This document shows, piece by piece, positions 52,920-60,441 of a stretch of DNA of 64,000 nt. Origin of the DNA: JBOGCH01 sp051656645 (GTDB lineage: Bacteria > Bacteroidota > Bacteroidia > Bacteroidales > Marinifilaceae); NCBI GenBank assembly GCA_051656645.1, contig JBOGCH010000005.1, positions 62,001-126,000 of the forward strand. The letters run 5' to 3'. The position numbers and the translations under genes were made by a program. The notes below the pieces were generated by a model that was given only the letters and a program-made list of their open reading frames with translations, was not told the DNA's origin and ran no database searches. Within the stretch, counting starts at the first letter, position 1; each line of letters starts with the position of its first letter.

Positions 52920-53107
52920 AGTCTCTCTCTGTTTGCCCTCTGGTCCCTCTCTGGTATCGCCCTATTAAGTAGGCATTAACTCCGTATCAAGTTCGTATTA
53001 ACTTCGAGTCTATAGACACGAATATAACACGAAGTTGATACGAACTTAACACGAACTTGATAGAGAGCAACCAGAGAGGGACCAGGGGGCAAGCAGAGAG
53101 AGGACTA
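52920..53107. repeat. Palindromic array of 11-bp units (element B)
   Basis: The largest of the three. After an outer unit at 52920-52930, seven left units of exactly 11 bp run 52931-53007 (GTTTGCCCTCT, GGTCCCTCTCT, GGTATCGCCCT, ATTAAGTAGGC, ATTAACTCCGT, ATCAAGTTCGT, ATTAACTTCGA). A 12-bp centre contains the palindrome GTCTATAGAC (53008-53017). Seven right units run 53020-53096 (GAATATAACAC, GAAGTTGATAC, GAACTTAACAC, GAACTTGATAG, AGAGCAACCAG, AGAGGGACCAG, GGGGCAAGCAG), then AGAGAGGACTA. The arms pair over most of their length, with CTGGTCCCTCTCTGGT (52940-52955) perfect against 53070-53085. It lies between rodA and the operon terminator, so it should be transcribed as a long hairpin. Confidence 0.85.
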
Positions 53108-53192
53108 AACGTGGATACAAGGATATACACATCTAGAACGTATTGTTGCTGAAATATTTAATTAACAATGCACGTTATGTAAAGCGTAAGTA

Positions 53193-54614
53193 TTAACTAA
53201 AAACCTGCAAACGGTTTGCGTCTAAACGAATAAAGATGAATAACAGGATTGTAAATGCCCATAATGACGATCCGCCATAGCTAAAGAAAGGTAATGGTAT
53301 ACCAATAACAGGCACAACGCCTATGGTCATACCAATATTAATTGCCATGTGGAAAAAGAGGATAGATGCAACACCGTATCCGTATATGCGCGAGAATGCT
53401 GAACGTTGGCGCTCGGCCAATGAAATAACACGTAGTATAAGTGTTAGCAATAATATAAGAACAATGCTACTGCCAAGAAATCCCCATTCTTCGCCAACTG
53501 TACAGAATATAAAGTCTGTGCTTTGCTCAGGTACAAAGTTGAATTTAGTTTGAGTTCCCTGCAGGAATCCTTTCCCTATAACACCTCCTGAACCAATGGC
53601 AATTTGTGATTGATTTACATTGTAGCCAATTCCCATAGGATCCGAAACTTTACCTAATAACAAGTTAATACGGTCCTGCTGATGGGGTAGCAGTTTAGGA
53701 AAAATATAGTCAACGGATAGAGACCCGCCAATACAGGCCCATGACGTAAGTAATACCAAGGTTATGTAGCGAATACGCTGTTTTAAAACAATGACCATTA
53801 TGGTAATGGTTGTAATAACATAGCTGCAAAGCATTAATAATGAAAAATCTATTTCAAAACTTCCAATAAAGTCAATGCCCCAAAACAACAGGAGTAATGA
53901 GCAATAGAATATAGTTATTTTATATATCTCCTGAATGTTTTGTCTGTAATAATATATTGTAACAAGTGTACCTAAAAGAACCAACGATAGTACTAACGTT
54001 GTGGAATATAACAGTGTAAAAACAAAAAGTACGATACCTATTAATCCGAGTAGTAAGATAGATCCATGTAGTCCCTCTCTGTACATTACAAATACAAATG
54101 TGCTGTATACAAGTGCGGAACCGGTATCGTTTTGTAGAAGAATTAAACCTGCCGGCAAAGCAAGCAAGAACCCAACAGTAATTAGATTCTTTAAAGACAT
54201 CATTTTAAAGTTAAACTTACTCATTACATTGGCCAGTACCAAACAGGTAGCAAATTTTGCAAACTCAGCGGGCTGAATACGGATACTTCCAAGTTCAAAC
54301 CATGCCTTTGCACCTTTAACCTCGCGGCCAAAGAGCAGTACAAATACTAGAAGTGCAATTGTAGCAATGTATATGGGTTTTGAGAAAGCCGTAAAGAATT
54401 TACTATCTGTAAGCAGGATGAGTATTCCCAGAATACACGATGTGCCTATCCACATTAATTGCTTACCGTATTGTTGTGTCATATCGAATATGCTGCTGTG
54501 ATTTTCATCGTAAACAGCCGCATAGATATTAAACCATCCCATAAACACCAACATCAGGTAAAAAAGGATTGTTAACCAATCAATGTTTTTAAGTACATTA
54601 TCTCTACTTCTCAT
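53193..54614 (-). CDS. rodA: Rod-shape peptidoglycan polymerase RodA (SEDS family)
   Basis: A 473-residue SEDS-family membrane glycosyltransferase that polymerises lipid II for cell elongation with PBP2. It has about ten or more membrane segments; SEDS landmarks are IQPAEFAKFATCLVLA, the DRINLLLGKVSDPMGIGYNVNQSQIAIGSGG loop, FVPEQSTDFIF, GEEWGFLG and the C-terminal GIPLPFFSYGGSSLW. It is about 100 residues longer than E. coli RodA because of additional hydrophobic segments in the middle (about 195-290), as usual in Bacteroidetes. It follows mrdA by 5 bases. Confidence 0.93.
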   Translation of the reverse strand: MRSRDNVLKNIDWLTILFYLMLVFMGWFNIYAAVYDENHSSIFDMTQQYGKQLMWIGTSCILGILILLTDSKFFTAFSKPIYIATIALLVFVLLFGREVKGAKAWFELGSIRIQPAEFAKFATCLVLANVMSKFNFKMMSLKNLITVGFLLALPAGLILLQNDTGSALVYSTFVFVMYREGLHGSILLLGLIGIVLFVFTLLYSTTLVLSLVLLGTLVTIYYYRQNIQEIYKITIFYCSLLLLFWGIDFIGSFEIDFSLLMLCSYVITTITIMVIVLKQRIRYITLVLLTSWACIGGSLSVDYIFPKLLPHQQDRINLLLGKVSDPMGIGYNVNQSQIAIGSGGVIGKGFLQGTQTKFNFVPEQSTDFIFCTVGEEWGFLGSSIVLILLLTLILRVISLAERQRSAFSRIYGYGVASILFFHMAINIGMTIGVVPVIGIPLPFFSYGGSSLWAFTILLFIFIRLDANRLQVFS

Positions 54615-54619
54615 AGCTA

Positions 54620-56434
54620 TTATTTATTTCCTTTCGGATTCATCAAGTTTGTTTCCATCATTCGTTTCTCAAGGTCTAAACGGTGTGGTGCAGTAATCTC
54701 GCCATTCAAATATTTTTCAATCAGTAAACTGGCAATAGGAGCAGCATTACGTCCTCCCCAGACACCGTTTTCAACGTAGACCGCAATTGCAATTTTAGGA
54801 TTCTCACGGGGTGCGAATGCCATAAATACAGAGTGATCGTCACCATGTGGGTTTTGTACGGTTCCTGTTTTTCCACATACTTCAACTCCGTTTACTCGAG
54901 CTACACGGGCTGTACCGGCTTCGCCATTTACAGCGCCAGACATTCCTTTTATAACAGGTTCAAAGTATTCTCTACGAATTTCAACATTATGGCGCTCCAC
55001 CTTATTTTCATCCCTTACAATGTGGGGAGTCATGTAATAACCTCTATTGGCAATAACGCTAACCATGTTTGCAATTTGCAATGGCGTAATTAAAAGCTCA
55101 CCTTGACCAATTGATATAGACATGATATATGACCAACGCCAATTTTGAGTTCTAAAACGGCGATCAAAATATTCCTGAGAAGGAATAGACCCTGAAAGCT
55201 CATTATAGAAATCGGGACAAATTTTTTGCCCTAATCCAAAAGACATTGCAATCTCACGCCAGTTTCCATATGCATCGCGCACATTTTTGTATTTATTGTT
55301 CTCCAATATTCTACGCCAGTTGTGGACGTAATACGGATTACATGAATTTGCTACAGAGCCGGCTAAATCCAATGGAGAAGGGTGGGCATGGCATTTCATA
55401 GATAGTGATCCGAAACTAGCACCGGATGCACAACTAAAACAGGTGGACTCATTAATAACGCCTTCCTGTTGCCCAATAAGTGCTTGCAATGTTTTGAATG
55501 TAGAGCCGGGAGGGTAGGCTGCCATTACGGTTCGGTCAAATAATGGTTTTGCCGGATCCTTACTTAGTTTGCCATAATTACGTCCTCTTTGTAATCCAAC
55601 CATTAATTTAGGATCATAACCGGGACAGGATAATTTTAATAGAATCTCACCAGTTTGAGGTTCTATTGCAATAATACCTCCTTTTTTATTCTGCATCAAC
55701 TTATAAGCATACTCTTGCAGCTCACTATCCAATGTTGTGATTAAATCTTCGCCAACAATGGCAGGAACATCATATTGTCCCTCTTTAAAGTTTCCTTTTA
55801 TGCGATTAAAGTTATCGACCAAAACAATTTTTTGTCCCTTTTTACCACGTAAATCTTTTTCAAAGGATCGTTCTAGGCCGCTAATACCAATATAATCTCC
55901 ACGTGAATAACTGCTGTCTTTTTTTATACGGTCTGGGCTAACCTCCCCAATATAGCCAAAAACATCTGCCGAATGATTTACATTGTATTTACGCAAAGTA
56001 CGCGTTTGTACAAAGAACCCCTTGTATTTATGCAATTTTTCCTGTAGAATGGCATATTTATCGGAGGTGATTTGACTAATTAGAATAGACGCTTTGTGAC
56101 GCGAATATTTCTTACATTTTTCAATTGATTTGACAAGTGTTTCTTTCTCAATATCAAGAATAGTTATCAATTCGGTAGTATCAAAATCTTTTACCTGTCG
56201 TGGTATAATCATTAAGTCATAAGCGGATTCATTCTCCACCAATAATTTCCGATTACGGTCAAAAATAAGCCCTCTAGCAGGATATTGGGTTTCAATACGC
56301 TGTGAGTTACTGGATGCCATTATTTTATATGAATCATCCATTATTTGCATATAAAATAAACGGATGATATAGATGGCAATTATAGAAATAAAAATAGCAA
56401 ATACTACATTCTTACGATAGAGAAATTTATTCAT
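54620..56434 (-). CDS. mrdA: Penicillin-binding protein 2
   Basis: Elongation-specific peptidoglycan transpeptidase, 604 residues. One N-terminal membrane anchor (about 9-30), the PBP dimerisation domain, then the transpeptidase domain with SxxK at 311-314 (STFK), SxN at 364-366 (SCN) and KTG at 522-524. Works with RodA in the elongasome. Gap of 10 bases from mreD, in the middle of the shape operon. Confidence 0.95.
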   Translation of the reverse strand: MNKFLYRKNVVFAIFISIIAIYIIRLFYMQIMDDSYKIMASSNSQRIETQYPARGLIFDRNRKLLVENESAYDLMIIPRQVKDFDTTELITILDIEKETLVKSIEKCKKYSRHKASILISQITSDKYAILQEKLHKYKGFFVQTRTLRKYNVNHSADVFGYIGEVSPDRIKKDSSYSRGDYIGISGLERSFEKDLRGKKGQKIVLVDNFNRIKGNFKEGQYDVPAIVGEDLITTLDSELQEYAYKLMQNKKGGIIAIEPQTGEILLKLSCPGYDPKLMVGLQRGRNYGKLSKDPAKPLFDRTVMAAYPPGSTFKTLQALIGQQEGVINESTCFSCASGASFGSLSMKCHAHPSPLDLAGSVANSCNPYYVHNWRRILENNKYKNVRDAYGNWREIAMSFGLGQKICPDFYNELSGSIPSQEYFDRRFRTQNWRWSYIMSISIGQGELLITPLQIANMVSVIANRGYYMTPHIVRDENKVERHNVEIRREYFEPVIKGMSGAVNGEAGTARVARVNGVEVCGKTGTVQNPHGDDHSVFMAFAPRENPKIAIAVYVENGVWGGRNAAPIASLLIEKYLNGEITAPHRLDLEKRMMETNLMNPKGNK

Positions 56435-56444
56435 AGCTAGAAAC

Positions 56445-56963
56445 TTATTGCTTTTGTTTTATGGCAATAAAATAATAACATGTCATAAAAAGTAACGACA
56501 CCACGGAGCTAAATAAAATGCGCATTAATGTATTTAATATGTTAGAGAAACTAAATGTTTCGCCCATTACCAATACTACATTAAATATTAATGTCATTAT
56601 TAGAATATACTTAAAGAACCATCCAAAATTGTTGATACTTTGTTTTCCATGCACATCGTCAATATGTTCTCGCGTTGAGGTTAAAACTAACAAACGAGGA
56701 CGCAAATAAGCTATTAACGTTGTTGCAAAAGCATGTATCCCCATGGTATGATCGGCTAAGTCCATAAATAAGCCAAGGATAAATCCATAGAGCATTACTG
56801 GAATAGGACGATAGCGATAGGGGATAATAAAAATGGACAGGATATATATATTTATATATATATATGAATGCAACTGAATGTTATTAAAAATAACAAGTTG
56901 CATTACCAGCAAAACCACAGTACTAAAAATAAACCTGATATTATTCATTACTCTTTTTTTCAA
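56445..56963 (-). CDS. mreD: Rod shape-determining protein MreD
   Basis: A 172-residue protein with about five membrane segments; poorly conserved but recognised by position between mreC and mrdA and by the RYRPIPVMLYGFILGLFMDL segment. It overlaps the 3' end of mreC: the first ATG (56963) overlaps by 23 bases and the second (56948, MNNIRF) by 8, so translation is coupled to mreC in either case. Confidence 0.85.
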   Translation of the reverse strand: MKKRVMNNIRFIFSTVVLLVMQLVIFNNIQLHSYIYINIYILSIFIIPYRYRPIPVMLYGFILGLFMDLADHTMGIHAFATTLIAYLRPRLLVLTSTREHIDDVHGKQSINNFGWFFKYILIMTLIFNVVLVMGETFSFSNILNTLMRILFSSVVSLLFMTCYYFIAIKQKQ

Positions 56964-57762
56964 TCTGAGTGATTAGCTCTTTTTCCTTGTTCTCCACAAC
57001 ATATAGATCTCTAATATTTTTGAAATCTACAGCCAAACGCACTTTTATTGTAAGAAAGTTAGGATTTTCTTTACTAACTTCTTCAACAAAACCAATTAAT
57101 TCTCCTTCTGGAAAAATATATGAGTATCCCGATGTTACAACAGTATCTCCCTCACTTACTTGTACATGGTAAGGGATATCATTTAAATGGCTGTATCTGT
57201 AGTTGTTGCCATCCCATTGTAATGATCCAAAATAATCATTTTTCTTTAGTTTTGCCGATAATTTAAGGTTAACGTTGATTAAAGGCAGAATAGTAGAGTA
57301 ATTCTCGCCGGTATTGTGGACAATACCTACCACACCTTCTTTAGATAATACCGCCATTTCTTCATGTACGTTATCATCTTGTCCGGCGTTGATTGTAATG
57401 TAATTTTTGGTTCGGTTTGCACTTACATTTATCGCTCGCACCCAACGATAGATATAAGGGGATGAGTAAACTGAATCCAAAACGTTAGTACCATGTTCCT
57501 TATGTATCTCCAAAGTTGCCAACTCGTTACGCAATTTTGTATTCTCCTCAAGTAGCTTTAGGTTTGCGTCCTTTAAGCCAAAATAGTCATTCACAGAGGC
57601 TACCTGCGATGAAATGGAGTTGAAGAGAAAGTGAGAATGATTGGAAAAAAATGTTCTCTGATAATGATTGTGCCTTATTATCAGAGAACAAGCTATAATT
57701 TCCAATATTATGAAAACAATGGTAAACTGATATTTAATTATGAGTTTAACAATCTCTTTCAC
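56941..57762 (-). CDS. mreC: Rod shape-determining protein MreC
   Basis: A 273-residue bitopic protein linking cytoplasmic MreB to periplasmic synthases. One membrane segment (about 8-27), a coiled-coil (about 50-75, LKLLEENTKLRNELATLE), then the beta-rich periplasmic domain with GVVGIVHNTGENYSTILPLIN and VVTSGYSYIFPEGELIGFV. It begins 8 bases after mreB. The early coding part (57645-57690) contains a terminator-like hairpin with T run, treated as its own entry. Confidence 0.92.
   Translation of the reverse strand: MKEIVKLIIKYQFTIVFIILEIIACSLIIRHNHYQRTFFSNHSHFLFNSISSQVASVNDYFGLKDANLKLLEENTKLRNELATLEIHKEHGTNVLDSVYSSPYIYRWVRAINVSANRTKNYITINAGQDDNVHEEMAVLSKEGVVGIVHNTGENYSTILPLINVNLKLSAKLKKNDYFGSLQWDGNNYRYSHLNDIPYHVQVSEGDTVVTSGYSYIFPEGELIGFVEEVSKENPNFLTIKVRLAVDFKNIRDLYVVENKEKELITQIEKKSNE
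57645..57690 (-). terminator. Terminator-like hairpin inside the mreC coding region
   Basis: TGTTCTCTGATAAT on the minus strand pairs perfectly (14 bp) with the second arm across an 11-base loop (57652-57665 with 57677-57690), and seven T follow directly on the minus strand (57645-57651). It encodes about codons 25-39 of mreC. It has the form of an intrinsic terminator or attenuator between mreB and the rest of the operon; termination is unproven. Confidence 0.5.
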
Positions 57763-57770
57763 AATAATAA

Positions 57771-58793
57771 TTATCTAATTAAGAATGAGAATCTGTCTAC
57801 ATTTTTAAGAGCAATACCTGTACCACGTGCAACCGCGCGAAGAGGATCCTCGGCAATGTGGAAAGGAATGTTCAATTTATCGGATAAACGTTTGTCTAAT
57901 CCGCGTAGTAGCGCACCACCACCGGCAAGATAGATACCTTTATTTACGATATCGGCATATAACTCGGGCGGAGTTTGTTCCAATGCACCAAGAATAGCTA
58001 GTTCAATTTTAGAAATTGATTTTTCTAAACAGTGTGCAATTTCTTGATAGGATACAGGAACTTCTACCGGTAAAGATGTCATTTGGTTTGGTCCTTGAAC
58101 AATATAGTCAGCTGGTGGCTCATCAAGCTCCGATAGGGCAGACCCCACGTTAATCTTAATTTGCTCTGCAGTACGCTCACCAATTTTGATGTTGTGTTGG
58201 CGACGCATATATTCCATAATATCGTCAGTTAAGTCATCTCCTGCAATACGGATTGATTTATTACTTACAATACCTCCTAATGAAATTACGGCAATCTCTG
58301 TTGTACCTCCACCTATATCTACAATCATGTGTCCTTCGGGAGCTTCAACATCTAGTCCAATACCTAAAGCAGCTGCCATTGGTTCATAAATCATATACAC
58401 TTCGCGGCCTCCAGCATGTTCAGAAGAGTCCCTTACGGCACGAATCTCCACCTCTGTACTACCAGATGGGATACATACCACAATACGTAACGAAGGTGTA
58501 AAGAAACGGCTATTGATACTTGCCATTTTAATCATTCCTCGCAACATTTGCTCGGCTGCATTAAAGTCGGCAATTACACCATCACGTAATGGACGGATAG
58601 TTTTAATATTGTCGTGAGTTTTACCGTGCATTTTACGAGCTGTTTCGCCAATGGCAATAACTTTCTCAGTACGGCGGTCGATTGCAACGACAGATGGTTC
58701 GTTTACAACCATCTTATCGTTACAAATAATTATAGTATTTGCTGTACCCAAATCGACAGCAATATCTTGAGTTAAAAATGAAAACAATCCCAT
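57771..58793 (-). CDS. mreB: Rod shape-determining protein MreB
   Basis: Bacterial actin, 340 residues, forming membrane filaments that steer the elongasome. Nucleotide loops typical of the family: AVDLGTANTIIICND, IVDIGGGTTEIAVISLGG and GIYLAGGGALLRGLD, with VNEPSVVAID and YEPMAAALG. It begins 6 bases after purH and is followed by mreC after 8. Confidence 0.96.
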   Translation of the reverse strand: MGLFSFLTQDIAVDLGTANTIIICNDKMVVNEPSVVAIDRRTEKVIAIGETARKMHGKTHDNIKTIRPLRDGVIADFNAAEQMLRGMIKMASINSRFFTPSLRIVVCIPSGSTEVEIRAVRDSSEHAGGREVYMIYEPMAAALGIGLDVEAPEGHMIVDIGGGTTEIAVISLGGIVSNKSIRIAGDDLTDDIMEYMRRQHNIKIGERTAEQIKINVGSALSELDEPPADYIVQGPNQMTSLPVEVPVSYQEIAHCLEKSISKIELAILGALEQTPPELYADIVNKGIYLAGGGALLRGLDKRLSDKLNIPFHIAEDPLRAVARGTGIALKNVDRFSFLIR

Positions 58794-58799
58794 AGTTTC

Positions 58800-60335
58800 T
58801 TAATGTTTGAAGTGTCTCATGTTAGTAAACACCATTGCAATTCCATATTTATCTGCTGCGTCAATAGATTCTTGGTCACGTACAGAGCCACCCGGTTGGA
58901 TGATTGCTGTAATGCCAGCTTTATGTGCAGCTTCAACACAATCAGCAAAAGGGAAGAAAGCATCTGATGCCATAACACTATCTTGGATACGTTCAGCACC
59001 TTGACGAATAGCGTTTTCTAACGCCCAAATACGGCTCACTTGTCCCGGACCAACTCCTGTTGAACATTTATCTTTAGCAATAGCAATACCGTTAGATTTT
59101 GCATGTTTTACAATCTTCCATGCAAACTTAAGGTCTTCCATCTCTTGTTCGCTTGGTTGACGTTTAGTAACTACCTTAAGTTCGTCCTGCTTGTACAATT
59201 CAGTATCAAGACCTTGAACAAGTAATCCGCCAAGTACGCTGCGAACTTTAGAAGCGTTTTTGTCAACAAATAAAATATCTTTTAGTTCTAACAAACGTAA
59301 GTTCTTTTTCTTTGTCAGAATTTCTAATGCTTTTTCTGAGAATGAAGGAGCTACAATCACTTCAAGGAATACAGGAGACATTAGTAATGCAGTTTCCTCA
59401 TCAATTTCGCGGTTAGCAGCAACTATACCACCAAATATAGAAACAGGATCGGCATCGTAGGCCTTTTTAAATGCTTCAGCTAGTGTTTCAGCACTTCCAA
59501 CACCACATGGATTAGCATGTTTTGCTGCAACAATTGTTGGTTCTGTAAACTCTTTAAGCGTTTCTAATGCACCGTCAGTATCGCCAATATTGTTGTAAGA
59601 CAACTCTTTACCATGCAATTGAGTTGCATTTGTAAGTGTTCCTTTTGTATCTTTAATTTGAGTATAGAATGTAGCCGCTTGATGTGGATTTTCTCCGTAT
59701 CGAAGGTCTTGTTTCTTCTCATAAGTTAATGTTAATGTCTTAGGAGAAGAAATATTTAATTTTTTCGAGAAATAATCGGCAATTAAAGCATCATAATGTG
59801 ATGTGTGAATAAATACTTTTGCAGCCAGTAACTCTTTAGTTTCAGGTGTAGTATCTCCACTTGCTTTAAGCTCTTCAATAACTGTTGCGTAATCTTCAGG
59901 ATCTGTTAATACGGTAACAAATTTATAGTTCTTTGCTGCCGCACGGATCATGGTTGGTCCACCTATGTCAATATTTTCAATAATATCCTCATGCGAAACA
60001 CCTTCTTTCAAAATAGTTTCTTTAAATGGATATAAATTACATACAACTATATCAATAGGGTCAATCTTTAATTCAGCCATTTGTTTTTGATGTTTTTCAT
60101 CATCGCGAATTGCAAGAATACCTCCCTCAACGTTAGGATGTAATGTTTTAACACGTCCGTCAAAACACTCTGGGAATTGTGTTAAATCCGAGATGTCCAT
60201 AACCTTAATACCTTCTTCTTTCAATGCTTTAGATGTACCTCCAGTTGAAATAATCTCCCAACCCATAACATCTAATGCTTTTGCAAACTCAACGATTCCT
60301 GTCTTATCAAAAACGCTTATCAGTGCTCTCTTCAT
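58800..60335 (-). CDS. purH: Bifunctional AICAR formyltransferase / IMP cyclohydrolase
   Basis: Catalyses the last two steps of IMP synthesis. 511 residues: IMP cyclohydrolase (MGS-like) domain 1-150 (ISVFDKTGIVEFAKAL, STGGTSKALKEEGI, GRVKTLHPNVEGGIL), then the formyltransferase domain with LRYGENPHQAATFY, KHANPCGVG and the C-terminal SDAFFPFADCVEAAHKAGI and IQPGGSVRDQESIDAADKYG. First gene of the shape operon; the gap to mreB is 6 bases. This purH-mreB linkage recurs in Bacteroidetes and ties nucleotide supply to growth by transcription only, as far as is known. Confidence 0.96.
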   Translation of the reverse strand: MKRALISVFDKTGIVEFAKALDVMGWEIISTGGTSKALKEEGIKVMDISDLTQFPECFDGRVKTLHPNVEGGILAIRDDEKHQKQMAELKIDPIDIVVCNLYPFKETILKEGVSHEDIIENIDIGGPTMIRAAAKNYKFVTVLTDPEDYATVIEELKASGDTTPETKELLAAKVFIHTSHYDALIADYFSKKLNISSPKTLTLTYEKKQDLRYGENPHQAATFYTQIKDTKGTLTNATQLHGKELSYNNIGDTDGALETLKEFTEPTIVAAKHANPCGVGSAETLAEAFKKAYDADPVSIFGGIVAANREIDEETALLMSPVFLEVIVAPSFSEKALEILTKKKNLRLLELKDILFVDKNASKVRSVLGGLLVQGLDTELYKQDELKVVTKRQPSEQEMEDLKFAWKIVKHAKSNGIAIAKDKCSTGVGPGQVSRIWALENAIRQGAERIQDSVMASDAFFPFADCVEAAHKAGITAIIQPGGSVRDQESIDAADKYGIAMVFTNMRHFKH

Positions 60336-60377
60336 TGGTAATATTTTATTTTTTTATGAATTTTCAAATACCAGAGG

Positions 60378-60385
60378 CAAAGGTA
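60378..60385 (-). promoter_or_regulatory. Candidate -7 box of the purH-mre operon
   Basis: TACCTTTG on the minus strand, 42 bases before the purH start. Confidence 0.45.
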
Positions 60386-60441
60386 TAAAAAAAGAATATC
60401 AATTTAAATAAATTCTACGCTCTAGATAGTAAAAAAACACA

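Larger units (their letters stand above)
52729..53192. other. 464-base spacer between rodA and hutI
   Basis: Both flanking genes are on the minus strand. In the direction of transcription it holds element B (53107 to 52920), then about 100 featureless bases, then the strong terminator at 52757-52819, then a possible hutI -7 box TACATTCG (52752-52759, one mismatch). No ORF is evident. Confidence 0.6.
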
